Assembly (NCBI RefSeq): GCF_001638985.1
Contig: NW_017265134.1
Coordinates: 1,488,001 to 1,552,000 of the forward strand
DNA from: Phycomyces blakesleeanus NRRL 1555(-)
Taxonomy: Eukaryota > Mucoromycota > Mucoromycetes > Mucorales > Phycomycetaceae
Direction of reading: 5' to 3'
Length of the DNA: 64,000 nt
In this document: piece after piece, positions 1-12,692 of the stretch
Position numbering within the stretch: position 1 is the first letter of the stretch
Layout: the number at the start of each line of letters is the position of its first letter
Position numbers and translations under genes: made by a program
Notes under the pieces: model-generated
What the model saw: the letters and a program-made list of their open reading frames with translations, nothing else
Database searches by the model: none
What the model was told of the DNA's origin: nothing

Positions 1-778
1 CTTCCATCTCGTATATTTATTTAAGATTTTAAAAAAAGCATATAGAACAAACATATTATTATCGTGAATAATTCTAGACTTTTTTCTTTCTTGTGGCGCA
101 AAATTAAAAATAGAATGCTTTTCAGTCAATAGACAAATCTTAAACAAAAACAAAAATGCTGGCATAATTATATAGCCGTTTAAGTATAAAAATAATAGTA
201 TTTGGTCTCTGGTGCATAGCAATCAGCAATACTACAAACCATTTTAACAGAATCGAATGACAATTATTTTCTATCTGCACAGGTTAAATACATATAAAGA
301 ATTGGTTTTGTACATAACGACCAGTCTTTGCACTCAACCTAGGGAATGTCTCAAAACAAAATAAGAAAAAAAATCATTCTAACAAGACAAAAGTTTTTCC
401 ACACTTGCGAAGCTTGTCTTTACAAATGATACACAAGGCGTACCAAAAAAAATTATAGCTGCTAATATCTATACTAAGAAAAAAAAGGTACATTTTATTA
501 ATACCGAAACTAAATAAACATAAAGGTAGAAACTATGCTTATGTATATACAAGTATCCTATATTTCTCATAATTCCTAGCTTCTATAAGAAGAGTACAAT
601 ATCTTTAACTCTCTCATACAATGTATATGTTTTAAACTTTATGGTGTCTATACCATAAAGATATACAGTGTACATATACAAGCAAAAACAATAATAATAG
701 TAATATGAATTACAGTGACAGAAACTTCAGACTTGCATACACTTTCAAGTTCACATTGTACACATATCAGACATTTTA
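1..778. other. AT-rich intergenic stretch
   Basis: No reading frame of convincing length or composition lies here. It is the downstream side of the minus-strand borealin-like gene and probably holds its 3' UTR. Short A/T homopolymers are the only structure I see. Confidence 0.6.
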
Positions 779-1918
779 TCACTTCAACTGTTGCTTTAAT
801 GATTCGAGCTGGTCTTGGATATCTTGAATTTGATCAACAATACGGCGACGCTGTTGGTCACCGAGTTTCTCAAAAATCTCTGTAGGTGCGCTAATCTCAA
901 ATGGACTAAACTCACTGGCTTCTTGTTGAGAATTCAACCGAAGAGTGATTTTTGGGTGTTTCTCTCTCTTGAAATGTACAAATAGAGGCCCGCAATCAAC
1001 CTCAGGTTGTTGTTCATCATATTTAAGCTGCTTTCCAGGGCTACTTCTAGTACCAGAAATATCCTTCAAATTTCCTGTATTTTCTCCCTGGTTGCTCTCA
1101 ACTTCCCTGGATTTTTGTCTTTGCGGCTGTGATTGTTGCTGCTGCTGTTGTTGTTGCTGTTGGGATCTTGTTTTTGACTTTGGCTTCACCTTTGACTGTG
1201 ACTGTACATGTTTTGTCGTCTTACTCTTTTTTTTTCATATTTTTCATATTTTTTTATTCTAGATCATTAGACAGTACAACTCTATTCCAAAGAATAAATA
1301 AAAATAAGCTCACCTCTTGAAGCTTTGTGTCAAATGACCGCGAGTTATTGCTACGTAAGAAAGATTGGGCTTGCCCTGACCGAGTAACTGGAGGATTATC
1401 TCTTTCCTTTGCAATCCGCGGTGAATCTACTTTAGGTGCAAGTTTTGAATTATCCTTTTTTTCTACACTAGGTCCAAGCGACCTATGAGAATACTAGGTT
1501 AATTTTTTCTTTTTCTTTTTATGTTTTTTTATTCAAAATCACACTACCTCTTTTGGAGAATATTATGCACATCTTCTCCTCTTCGTTTTCGTGTTTGTTC
1601 TTCCAAGAAAGTCAGCGTATCTGCCCCATATCTATTACAGAATTCGTCCATCGTCAGTTGTCGTACAGACGGGAGTAACTGATTGATTTGCATATTTCCA
1701 TGTGCTCTCAAAGAAGTACAAGCAAACTCAATATTCTGGCGTAGTCCTTCTATTCTTCGCTTTGCTGGTAATATTGAGTAACAAACAATAAAAACCAAAT
1801 TCGATTCCAAACTGGCATTCTTACATTCTGCCTGTATTGTTGCTTTTGTCTCTTGTAATCCAATTTGGTCAATATATGATGATCTTTTTTGCGAGTTATC
1901 TGATAATGAGCCTGTCAT
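779..1918 (-). CDS. Borealin-like chromosomal passenger complex subunit
   Basis: Four exons by hand splicing: 1918-1825, 1764-1548, 1482-1314 and 1225-779, about 308 aa. The first intron is 60 bases, a multiple of three without a stop, so an unspliced reading also stays open; the GTAAGA donor, ACCAG acceptor and better family fit favour splicing. The N-terminal part carries the pattern RRIEGLRQNIEF followed by LLPSVRQLTMDEF and a YGAD, which resembles the helical INCENP/survivin-binding region of borealin. The middle is basic and disordered with a run of ten glutamines near residue 180. The C-terminal block ends in amphipathic helices (FEKLGDQQRRRIVDQI), like the borealin dimerisation end. 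Expected role: targeting Aurora kinase to centromeres and the midzone. Similarity is weak, so another coiled-coil protein is possible. Confidence 0.5.
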
Positions 1919-2931
1919 TTTTAAATATACTTTGATCTCGATGGTAATGAGAAAGGTCTAATGTGAAACCAGAAGGAAGAATCAAGGATGGCGTATACAT
2001 GCATTTGCACAATTTCAAACGTCACGCTGATCACTGTCACGTGTATGTAATGCTCTTTGTGCTACAGGTAACACAATTGATATACGGGACAGCCGACTGA
2101 CAAAGATATGGGAGACAAAGATCGATAAAATAAATAGATAAAGAAAGGGTTGCATTCCTACAGTATGCATATTATTCTTATCATGAAAAATGTTTCAAAG
2201 AATTGCGAAGTCTCAAAATAGGTTTAAAGCCATTAGTGAATAGTCGTCAATTATTATTATCTTGTCGTTTCTGGCCAGATACACGCATATCTATTGGGCA
2301 ATTTAGAATTTTGATTTTCAAGAATTATCTTAAGAACAATAGACTTACACGTATTTTATACTTTATAAGGTTGTCTAATATTTTATAGCCACATAATATA
2401 TTTATATATATACTCTCCAATAAATCAAATACTTTGTAACAATGAAATTGGATTCTAACGTAGATATAAAATCAATTCATTATGTGTGCATATTCAAAAT
2501 AAGTGAAAACATCACCTATCAACTGTAACCTGTCAAAAATCTATTTTACTTCTATCTATTTCTTTCAACTTTTTTTTTAAAAAAGACATTGTCATTTATC
2601 TTGATTCTTTTTAAAAGAAAAATCAACTTAATTCTTGTGTACATTAAATGGATGTATGTGTGCTGTTTTCAATAGGCTATTTGGGTTATACATAAGTTAT
2701 GGCTGTTTATAAAATCGGTCTGATGAGTGACCTTGACTTAATGCCTCCTATAAAGGGGCACAAGGCATCGAACACGAGCTTAAGAAAGCTCTTTTAGGTC
2801 GACACATATCGTCTTCATAAAAAGAGCCTTAAGAGAGTGTCTAGCTATTCCACAACAGTTCATATGGAGTGTTGGTCAGTACTATGTTATCACTTGAAAA
2901 AAAAAATCGCTTTCATGCCCGTCTCTTTCCA
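1919..2931. other. Intergenic: borealin-like promoter and SMG6 3' flank
   Basis: About 1 kb between two genes of the same strand. It must hold the promoter of the borealin-like gene and the 3' UTR of the SMG6 gene. A strong hairpin sits around 2732-2765 (CCTTG pairs with CAAGG around an inner GCCTCC/GGGGC stem), followed by a GAGCTT/AAGCTC hairpin and a T run near 2775-2796. No gene is supported. Confidence 0.5.
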
Positions 2932-5900
2932 TTATTTGGGAGTCAACTGCATAACTACAGAGACAGGTACCACCTCGACATCTCTTGCCCGTGCTTTTAC
3001 ACTCAAGTTACGATCTCCTGTAACAAGACATGCGGCGACGCTGCCCTGAGAAGACACACGCTCTGGTTGTCTTGTCCACCAAAGACAGGATGACAGAACA
3101 AGATCATCGAGATTCTTATCTGTTTCACCAAATACAAACTGTTCGGATCGAATAGATATGTCGTACATAAAATTGTTGTGGGATGTCTGGACACGCAATC
3201 CATTTACTCGCTGTTTTTTAGCCAGGGTTTCTTCAATAAGTTTGAGTGCATTCATAGCAACAGTGCCAAGTGGAGCAGCGTTGCTTGATATTCCATCCAG
3301 TTCAGTAACAACTTTAACAAAATATGCAGTAAGTTTTTTTTTCTCTTAAACCACAAGAATTTTCTTAGTGTCATTTTCACTTACCAACAAGAGGGACAAC
3401 GATTAACCATTTATTGGCCGCAAACAGGTTCTTGATGTTCTCCAAATGTCCGATAAAGCAATTGGTATCCAGAATAAGAACTGTCTTCCCAGGAATAACA
3501 TTTTCTCTCAAATGATTCATGCGCGCCTCCCGTTCTTTAACTTGAGTGGGAAGCTTTCGATAACCGTAACGCTTCTGCTCATTAGCAGCAACTAATAATG
3601 TTTGGAGCTGTTCGCGACGCTTCTTCAGCTGGGTAACAATCGGGTCGTCGTCATCTTCATCCAATGGATCGGTTTCATTAGATAGTAATACAGCATCATC
3701 CATTTCTGCCATTACAGCCTTGAAAGAAACCATTTGATCCATCCCAGTATTAGACTCTGTAGTTAAAGGTGGATATTCCGCTTCTAAGCTTTCCTCTAAC
3801 TCAGTTTCATATCTTTCGTATTTCGCAGGAGTAAACTTTTCATATACGGGGTCATATTCAAAAATATGGGACATTTGCTATCAGAATAGTAAGAAAAATA
3901 TCTTTGTTAGAAATAAACTTCTATTTTTCTTCTATTTCTTCTAATTGCTATTGTGTAGCGGGTTACCTTTGCCAACGCGAAGCTGTATTCAAGCACTTTT
4001 ATTTTGCGATACAAAACACGATCTTCAACATTCCATTCGTTGTCTTTTGTTGATTCGTCTTTCGTTAGTTCGTCTATATCCGGCATAGTCTTCATCAATC
4101 GGCTCGTCACACCATCAACCCAACCCAACCCAAGTATATGCGATTCTTCTGGTAGTGTAGGACGATCTCCAAGCACCTTAACAATCAGGCGAGAGAAAGC
4201 TAACTCGGCCTTGACTGCAGCGTCTACTCCTTTGCCTTCGGACTCGGTTTCTTTATCGTCTTCCATAACGTACTTATTGACCAAATCGTATTTGTGTTCT
4301 TCTGGAAGTGATGCCAGAAGTTTATTGAGGAACTCAAGCAAAAGCGGCCAAAATGCAGGGGAGATACTTGATTGAATCCCATTCCGCATTTCAGGACCTT
4401 GCTTCGATTTCTCAATAAGATCGGGCACAATTGGCCCCACAATGGCTTCCCACAGACTAACCTGGTTATTTGGCAAATCATATGGAGACGAAGGAGGTTT
4501 TGCACACATGCAGTTTACAACCATCCAATGAAGTAATAGTTCGATATAAAGCAACCATGGCTCTTTTACAGACTCTTCAATTGATGTCATATCCTCCTCC
4601 ACCGTCTGAGATGTTCCAAACACAAAACCATCGTTTTCATGCAAGCTTTGCGGAACATTTGGTAGTGGAGGAAGGCTTGGTGTACATGCATCTGCCATAT
4701 TTTCATCCAAAAAGCGTCTGAATAGTTCGATGGCGATTTGGCATATGAGGTCAATACTGCTCGCAAATATTACGCTTTCCCTGAGATCCTCTACCAAAGA
4801 GTCATAAGTATCGCCTGATGCCTGGCTAGAAGGCCCACTCGGTACGACCGATGTGTCATTCTCTTTAGAGTCTTGACCATAAAGCCGTCTAGTATTCAGC
4901 AAAATAAGCTTAGACAGTTTGGAGGAAGAATAATCGTAGCTATGAAGTGAAGATATACATATGATAGCCATCTCGAACCAAAACATTTCTTCTCCACTCA
5001 GGGTCCGGCTGTTTGGTCTCTGAAGTCCATCTTTGGTCATTTCTCCGGATTTAACAAGGACGCGGTCCTCTCGTGGTATATCAGTAGGGAATAATGCATC
5101 AAAAAATCGTCTCTTCACTTGGGGAAATTGATCCAATCCGATTTTGGTAAAAAGCATTCCATGAAGACGAACAAACATTCCTGCAATTCCTTCACTCCTC
5201 ATTGCTTCCGATTCTTGTCTTGGCAATACCTCTCTTAAGTTGCGTCGTGTATCATTTTTTCGAGGTCTTTGTCGGCTATTGCGCTGCGTAGATTGCACAG
5301 TTTCAAGATGCTTTGTAAACCATCGACGGTTATTTTCAAATAAAACTACTACTCCTTCGCGAGCGTTCAAGAATCCGTTGCGGCGGACCATAAGGCTCCG
5401 TGTACTGAAATAGAGTTTGTGCATCTCGTTTAACACGTTGACTTCTTTGCGGGCTGTTTGACTATTGTCGCCGACTAGCAATGATAGGTGGAAATAAAGT
5501 TTTCCAGTGGCAGGCATAAGCCAAGACCCGAGTGCATACCATCTCCAAGCATCTTCACGAGCTTTCTCACGCGAAACAGTCTGACTCTTGCTATCATCCC
5601 CAATACCTGCCGCATAAGCCCATCGGTACCTTGCCAAATCACCTCGGATTGGTACACATCTGTACCACTTAAGACGTCTGGACTGTCCCCAGGCCTGGAA
5701 ACGGCTTTCTTTTCGCTCGTCACCATTATCTTCTCGGTCAAAAGTTCTCAACAGCAATGATAGACGTTGATAAAAGAAATCAGCCTTGTCCAAAAAATCG
5801 CGTAGGTAATGGTGAATCATTGACATTTCTTTTCTCCTCAAGTGTTCCAGGGGATTCACTTGTTCTTCATCATCATCAGAAAACGACATTAGGGTCATTC

Positions 5901-6567
5901 CAGTTTCTGTGACTACAGGGGCAACATTTGTTTCCGATTGAGCTGATTTGTTAGTTTGTGCTAATCGTTCGGCTCGTGCCTTGAGAGCATGTCGAAATTG
6001 TTCGACAAGAGAATATATACGTTTCCAACAAAGGCTTTCAAGGCCCTTTTTTTCGGCAAAGTTATAATCGAGTTGGATTAGTTTGAGGTAACAATCAGCT
6101 AATTGAAGGTGAAGATCAATCTTTTGGCGCCAGAGGGCGGCTGCTTTGGTAATATCTAAATCGGTCAGGCTCTGTGGATTTACACGGCTACGAGAATCAG
6201 CCGAGCGCCTTGTAGATTGCTCCTCTTCTAGACGACCCGAGGGATCATTAAAGAACGGAAGTCTTTTTGCTGCTTCTGTTGTTTGCGCAATCTTGGCTTC
6301 CAATTGTTGAAGATGTGTAAGAAGCATCTTTAGCTTCTTTTTGTGGGCCTCTTTTTCTAGTACAATTGTAGCATTTGATTTTTTCACTTGGGGAGTAATA
6401 TTTGATTGTTGTCTTGTTATGATTTCCTTGTTGTTTTGATTGGCTATCAAAGGTCTCAATGGACCATTTTCTTCCTCATCGGACACACCCATGACTATGC
6501 TGCTAAATGGAATAGAGTTGCTGCGGGGTATTATACTAAGGCTATATCCACCACATTTAGATATCAT
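2932..6567 (-). CDS. SMG6/EST1A-like NMD endonuclease (EST1 + PIN domains)
   Basis: Three exons: 6567-3967, 3877-3385 and 3311-2932; phases match and give about 1157 aa. The first 450 residues form the 14-3-3-like/TPR EST1 fold: a helical start, then the WYRCVPIRGDLARYRW block near residue 305 and AREDAWRWYALGSWLMPATG, hallmarks of Est1/SMG5-7. A disordered hinge follows. The C-terminal about 170 residues are a PIN nuclease domain with the acidic residues in place: VLILDTNCFIGH, VVTELDGISSN, KNLDDLVL and TGDRNL. An intact PIN fused to an EST1 domain identifies SMG6 rather than SMG5/7, so it should cut mRNA near premature stops and may also act at telomeres. The start could instead be the Met at about 6492 (MGVSDEEEN), since the preceding 25 residues look like leader. 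It is divergent from the PC4 gene. Confidence 0.9.
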
Positions 6568-7319
6568 ACGCTATCGACACCATCAATATAAATTGGCTAT
6601 ATTTCACAAATTTAGCCTTTTGATTTACCGATAAACCAGGAAATGGTTGATTTGAATTAGAATATTTTAATTATAAAAAACATATCCTTTAGTGGGCCCT
6701 TATTATAGTGCTGTATGATAGTAAGAGTCATAATACTATTCCAAGGCTCGATGATTATATATGTATATGAAATAAGCAATATTGGCTTAATGCAAATGGT
6801 TAAGACGCTTATTTTAATCTAGACTGTAGTTTTTCTTGATATTTACGTAATATTTAATTGTTCAATCGGTTTATTTCAACCTTCAAAAATAGAATAATTA
6901 TCTACATCAACGTGTTATTTAAAGTGATTTTATATACATATAATGCGTAATATGTGTCAGGAAGTCATCTTTTTGGGGGGTTTGTCTTTGAATGATTGGG
7001 TACATTAACAGTACATCATTAACCAGAAACATTTGATTTTTTTGCAGAACATGAGCTCTCGTCTATAAGTATCCATAAACTATTTTTTTTCGGGATGATC
7101 TTTGTTATAAAGTCAATCTTGAATATTATAAAGAACTAATGCGGTGCATGAGTCACCATTGAAAACCGAGCAAGAATACTAAAAAATATTTAGCGCTTGA
7201 ATTTCAAAAAGTCCAACACAGTCACAAGTTCATGCTGACAATGGCGTGTACACTACAAAGGTCGTGGAGCAAAAAAAAAAGTTTTTTTTTTCCTTCTCTT
7301 TTACTTCACTTTATAAAAT
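6568..7319. promoter_or_regulatory. Bidirectional promoter region, SMG6 / PC4
   Basis: About 750 bases separate the divergent starts of the SMG6 gene (minus) and the PC4 gene (plus), so both promoters must lie here. A/T tracts and a pyrimidine-rich stretch (TTTTTTTTCCTTCTC) just before the PC4 start are visible. I could not assign specific factor sites. Confidence 0.45.
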
Positions 7320-7762
7320 ATGGTCAAGACAAATAAATACATTGAAGACAGTGATGACGAGGACTTCAAGCCTACCAAGAGAGTAGTTTCTGAGGATGAA
7401 GATAGTGAAGAAGTGAGTATTACTATTAAAATTGTTTGAACAAGAAAGGATTATTTATACCTGGCCTTATCTATTAGGAACCTTCTTCCAAAAAACCCAA
7501 AAAGGCGGAAAAAGAATCAAAAGAAAAATCCAAAGGTTCTTCGACACCTGATGAAAGTGGAGCAGTATTTGAGCTATCATCCAAGCGTAAGATCACCGTC
7601 AAAGCATTCCCTAAAGGAGGTGCATTTGTAGACATCCGTGAGTTCTACACGGATAAATCTGGCGAAACTAAACACGGAAAAGGCATCTGCCTTCCTCTTG
7701 CCCAATATAAGATTCTCAAAGATCTTATTCCAAAGATTGATGCTGCTATCGAAAAGCTCTAA
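7320..7762 (+). CDS. SUB1: PC4/Sub1 transcriptional coactivator
   Basis: Two exons, 7320-7412 and 7478-7762, 125 aa. The N-terminal half is acidic and then Lys/Ser-rich (SDDEDF, KKPKKAEKESKEK), the usual regulatory tail. The C-terminal 65 residues are the PC4 ssDNA-binding fold: FELSSKRKITVKAF, then the conserved FVDIREFY, KHGKGICLPLAQY and a closing helix. Length and layout fit yeast and fungal Sub1/PC4 orthologues. Expected role: a ssDNA-binding coactivator of RNA polymerase II acting in initiation, elongation and genome stability. The start is the first ATG of a frame whose 5' side is a pyrimidine tract. The intron (65 bases) has a canonical GTGAGT donor. Confidence 0.95.
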
Positions 7763-8040
7763 AGATTATTCCCTTTGCTTCGTAATCATATATATTCAGC
7801 ACAAACTTATTGTAATATAATCAGTATATTTGCCGTTGTTCAATTAATAAACCAACTAATAAACCAGCATTTACAAAACCAATTCGTCTCTAACTTGGCA
7901 TAGTAAAACATGATACTACCTTCATTCAATTTGAAGGATTACGTAGTACAACAGCTACAGAAAGAAAAACTATAAGTTATAATATAGCAAATGTATTTTG
8001 TATTTGCTACTAATACATTTACAGACAAACAAATACACAG

Positions 8041-8073
<33 letters not shown>

Positions 8074-8691
8074 CAAAGATTCCTGATATCATTTAATTAG
8101 AATGTATTATCTCAATCAGTACCTCTTCTTTATAACATATAAATAATTATTGATTTCACAAAATATTTATCAAATATCCACTCGTAAAATATTGCGCCAT
8201 GTTCTCTTTAATATGTTTGATACGCACATTTTATTAATCTTACTGTTATTAATACTGTAAGCCTCATTTCCAAAGAAAACTGAATCAAGTACAACCAAAA
8301 AGAACAGTACATTATTGTACTGGGAAGAAGAAAAAAGGTAACAAACGAACAAACCATCAACACTCAAATTTGTTAAAAGTATTTTGACAGCCAATTAAAT
8401 TAAAAATCCCAAAAGATAACGTATTCAAATAAAAAGAAAAAGTTTATTCAATAACATATATCACTTCTTTAACCACAAGTGATATGTTGGATCTATCAGA
8501 CATCACTATTATCTCTCTGAGCTTCATTTATATCGATGAAATTGTGCTGATTCCTACTGTTCAAGAAGTTCGAAACCGTCACATCCGTGACGGCCTTCTT
8601 CTAAACTTTTTTTTTGATGGACCTCAAGAGCTTTGGCAGATTTCAGTACAAGAAAAAAAAAGCTGATCATTTACAACTTGCCTTGAGTATA
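7763..8691. other. Intergenic with (CA)n/(TA)n microsatellite
   Basis: The spacer holds the PC4 3' UTR and the promoter of the next plus-strand gene. A (CA)n run followed by (TA)n lies at about 8039-8074. Short open frames near 8484-8690 lie upstream of the UTP5 start and are not convincing coding sequence. Confidence 0.6.
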
Positions 8692-11204
8692 ATGGGTAAA
8701 CCTACATTTAAGCCAAATCCAGACACTTCTGTCACCACTACTTCCACAGCTGCCGCAGCCTCAGCAGGAATTCTTCTCACTGGTTTTGACACAAGTCCTA
8801 CAGCCGATCACTTTGCTTTGGTTACGCATGGCATCGATCGCCACCGTCTTCGAATTTTTAATGTACGATCCGGCACAGTTAACAACGACCACACTGGTGA
8901 TAAAAAAGAGAAATTTACCAGCTTAACATGGGGACATGTAAGAGACGATGGCGACTTGGGACAGGTAAGCATAAGTAATAAAGGGATAACATCACGTTGC
9001 CTGTAATTAATTGCTTAACCCCTCGGACCAGACCACTGAATCCAAAGCTAATAAGAGAAGAAGAGGATTGGCAAATTTAAACAAAGTTGTTGCGCTCGGC
9101 ACTAATAATGGTACAGTCGTGATATACTCTCTTATTCATGGTGCTATTGTCAAACGTCTTGCTGGAGCACACACCATGGCCATTCTCGATTTTATTCTCA
9201 ACAAGAATGGTACAAAGGGATATTCATTGGCAGAAGATAACTACATAGTAGAATGGGATATTGAACAGGAGAAGGAAGTAAAGTAAGTCGCATACCGGCT
9301 AAATTCACTTTAATTTAGACTTTTTTGTTTAAAAAAAAAAAGAAGAAAAAAAGTTTACACAGTCGTTAATAACCACTTTGTGATTCTATTTTGCTTTAGA
9401 AAATGGAAAGCAGATGTGAAGAACGCACGTAAATTGAAATTAAGTCACGACGAAACTAGACTTGCTACAGCAGGACACACTATCAGCTTGTGGGATTTGG
9501 CTTCCATGAAGGTGTTGAAGGTAAATATCTGATTTTTTTTTATGATTGTACCTTTGCAGGTGTGTATGTAAACGAGAACTATCAACGCAAAAGAGATTTG
9601 ATGAACTTAAAAACAAAATGAAACTGTAGAAATACACTGGACATGCCAGTGGTGTCACTCAACTCGCATTTTCTCACCAAGACGATGTACTGGTATCAAG
9701 CGCAGAAGACGATCGCTACGTAAACGTTTGGGACGCACAATTGAAAAACGATAATACCAACAACTTGACCTCCTTGACACTCGAAAACAACGTAGCACAC
9801 ATAGACTTTTCAGAAACAGAGACCTCTGTCCTTGCAGTATCTGAAGATGGTATAGTTGGCATCTGGCAAAACGCAGATTCACCCACATCAGCATCTGCTT
9901 CAAGTGGTCCTCGACGAAAGACCATTAGATCTATGACTAGACCAGCAGACGCTAATATTAAGGTCGTCTCGAGCCAAAAAGAAGATGTCATCATCCCTAT
10001 TATTGCTGCTCGTTATGTATCAGACGCTAATGGAAAATCTGTAATGATTGCACGAGGATCAAGCATAAAGCCCGTATTTGAGGTGGTTCCCTATGTAAAT
10101 GAGGAGACCGGTGCTTTGTTGGACGATATTGTTCTGAGCCGACAAGTTATCAACAATTTCTTAATGGAAGATGCATCTATTGCAGCTAATAACTTGGTAA
10201 GCCAAATATATATATAGAAAATTGAATGTGATTGGACTTCTGGTTGAAACTAGAGAAAATATTGACTGTTGTAATAGAAAACAACCCGAAAAACATACGA
10301 CGAAGCCTCTGTCATGGTTGTTGGCAATACAGATTTTTCCGTTCGTGGTCCTAAGATGCATGTTTCTAATGAAGCATCAGCCAAAAATACAATTGAGGAA
10401 GTTTCTTTGGATAACACCGAGGAACCTTCGATTGAACAGAAATTACAGCAGATGAACGTCGAGGAAGAACAGACAACTACTAGACCCAAAAAGACCACCA
10501 CACGTAAGATCGTAGCACCCTCTGCTGGTACGCTTCAAAACGTCCTTATTCAGGCACTACACTCCAACGATGTTCAGCTCCTCGAGGCTTGTTTGAGCCA
10601 CACCCGTATCGACATTGTCCATCGTACCGTTCAACGCCTACCTGCTAACCATGTGATCCCGCTCCTGTTTCAGTTGATCAGCAGATTCCAAGAAAAACCA
10701 AACAGAGGACGAAATATGTTAATCTGGATTAACGCTGTCCTGACTCTCCACACTGCTTATTTGATGACTGTACCTGATCTTGTCAACAAACTTTCCGGAT
10801 TTTATCAGGCACTTGATTCTCGTGTTGGTGTTTTCCCAAAACTGCTTTCATTACGTGGTCGCCTCGATATGGTTCAAAGCCAAATTGATACCCGGTCACG
10901 GCATGCAGTGGACAATAAGCAGGCCGAAGAGGCACATATGCCATTAAATGTCTATGTTGAAGAAGACTCAGACAATGAGGCTGAAGATAGTGTAAATGAA
11001 GATGATTTGATGAGCTCAGCCGAGGAAAGTGATATTGAAATGCTTGATATTGAAAGTGAAAATGAAGAAGAGGAAGATGACGAAGAGGAAGATGATGATG
11101 AAGATGACGAAGAAGAAGAAGAAGAAGAAGAAGTCGAGAGTGGAGAGGAAGATGAGGATGAAAAAAAGGAAGATAGCGAAGAAGATAGTGAAGAAGAGCA
11201 TTAA
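8692..11204 (+). CDS. UTP5: WDR43/UTP5, t-UTP subunit of the SSU processome
   Basis: Five exons: 8692-8964, 9032-9282, 9400-9520, 9630-10196 and 10278-11204; phases agree, about 712 aa. The N-terminal half contains WD40 repeats (HISLWDLASMKVLKKYTGH-like blades; DRYVNVWDAQ). Residues about 490-600 are an Utp12 domain, ending with LMTVPDLVNKLSGFYQALDS and VFPKLLSLRGRLDM, wording typical of UTP5/WDR43. The last about 90 residues are an extreme Asp/Glu tail. In yeast and humans this protein belongs to the UTP-A/t-UTP complex that binds the pre-rRNA 5' ETS and links rDNA transcription to 18S processing in the nucleolus. The ATG at 8692 was chosen over one at 8614 because the extra residues (LKSFGRFQYKKKKA) look like untranslated leader. 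Confidence 0.9.
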
Positions 11205-12692
11205 ATTGTATGACTTTGTATAATAAGATAAAAAAACCCAACTGCCATGAAAACTAGAAATGTGTTTAATGAAATAAAGGATGATAAACATAACCCATTA
11301 CCAATCCATACCATAAGATAAAAAAAAATAAGTGTATCTAATCAAGTTTATTGAATCAAATTTATTACACCTCAATATGTATGAAACTTGCCAGCTTATT
11401 TTTCGGTCACCTACAAAACCTATAGTTAATTTGACTTCCCAAGAAGTTATTTATTGTTGAATTAATGTTAGGATGCTTTTATTACCAATTCAATATTTAA
11501 ACTTGGCAGCTTTATAAGCTTTCAACTGTACACTTTTGATTTTATATTCATAAATTAACAACCTTCAAAAAATACCTCTCTCAGTATTCAAAGTATTCTA
11601 CTGTTGTCTTGGAGTATCAGCATTAATATACCTCGATTAAGAGAAGAAAATAATCTTATAGAATCTTACACGACCTACACAATTTAGCATTTTTTTTCTT
11701 GCCAGTTCTTCTATGATTGTTTCCAAATGTATTTTATAAGTAGAAATAATATATATTAAACCAGTTGTTTCTGTATTTTGATTGTAATATATTAAGTTGG
11801 TTTTCTCACTACATGAAGGCTATACCTTCTTTGAAGGTGAATTGAATATATAGTTTTTTTTTGGGCTGATAATTAAGCTGTTAAAGCAATATATCTTAAT
11901 GTAAATGCGACCATAAACACCAAATAACCCATATAACTCTCAAACAAATATTGTATTATCCTTTTTTATCCTATTCATTTAGAGAATCTTGATAAAACTG
12001 AGCCTGTCACAACTCCATATAAACAAGCAATGTATATATATATATATACTTCTCTCTCTCTTTCATTAGTGAGTATATTCTGAGATACACAAATGCCTTT
12101 TTGATCTCATAGTATATCCTTTTCAAATAAGCCATTTTATAAACATTTGGCGCTAAAAGTAATTAAATGTATGTCCCTAGAAATACCATCAATTGCTTTA
12201 TATGCTTTGAAAATTAAGAACATGCCATAAAATATGATGGCTCTTAGCAAGGCTGGTGTCATTAAAAAACCATGTCCAGCTTTACCAATGAATATACATT
12301 ACCTAAATATACAAATAACTTTACAGTAGAACAAAAAGATAACACTAATAAAAGCGACCTAAACCAATAGATGAATTAATAAACAAATGCATATGTATAT
12401 GTATATATGTCCGTACACTGTATCATAACTTGTAACCAGTTATTTGAAATATTTTTATCTAATATTTTACGTTCTTTTGAATAAATGGCTGGTATCAACT
12501 TCATTATCACTATAAAAACCTGTCACGTCCTTCATAAAACACTCGACGCAGTAGACAGCGCATAAAACCACCCAGCCAGTCTTTCTTTTCCTTTCTTTCT
12601 TTTTCTTTTTTCTTTTCTTTATTATATCCCCATCCCCACCCTTTTTATTATAATTATTATTATTTTAGCTCTCTTTAGTTTCTCTTATTAAC
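11205..12692. other. AT-rich intergenic region upstream of separase
   Basis: About 1.5 kb without credible genes. It holds the UTP5 3' UTR and the separase promoter. A (TA)n run lies near 12030-12048 and a long pyrimidine tract (C/T-rich, about 12581-12650) immediately precedes the separase start, a common fungal core-promoter feature. Confidence 0.6.

Noticed and set aside
2720..2765. CTGATGA followed by a hairpin and CGAAC, resembling a hammerhead ribozyme core
   Set aside because: The 3' core reads GAAC instead of GAAA, the stem begins with a bulge, and I could not build stems I and III around a cleavage site.
8484..8666. Short plus-strand ORF before UTP5
   Set aside because: It overlaps the 5' leader, has no similarity to any family and is not in phase with the UTP5 start.
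10783..11241. His/Leu-rich minus-strand ORF of 152 codons
   Set aside because: It is the antisense shadow of the acidic UTP5 tail.
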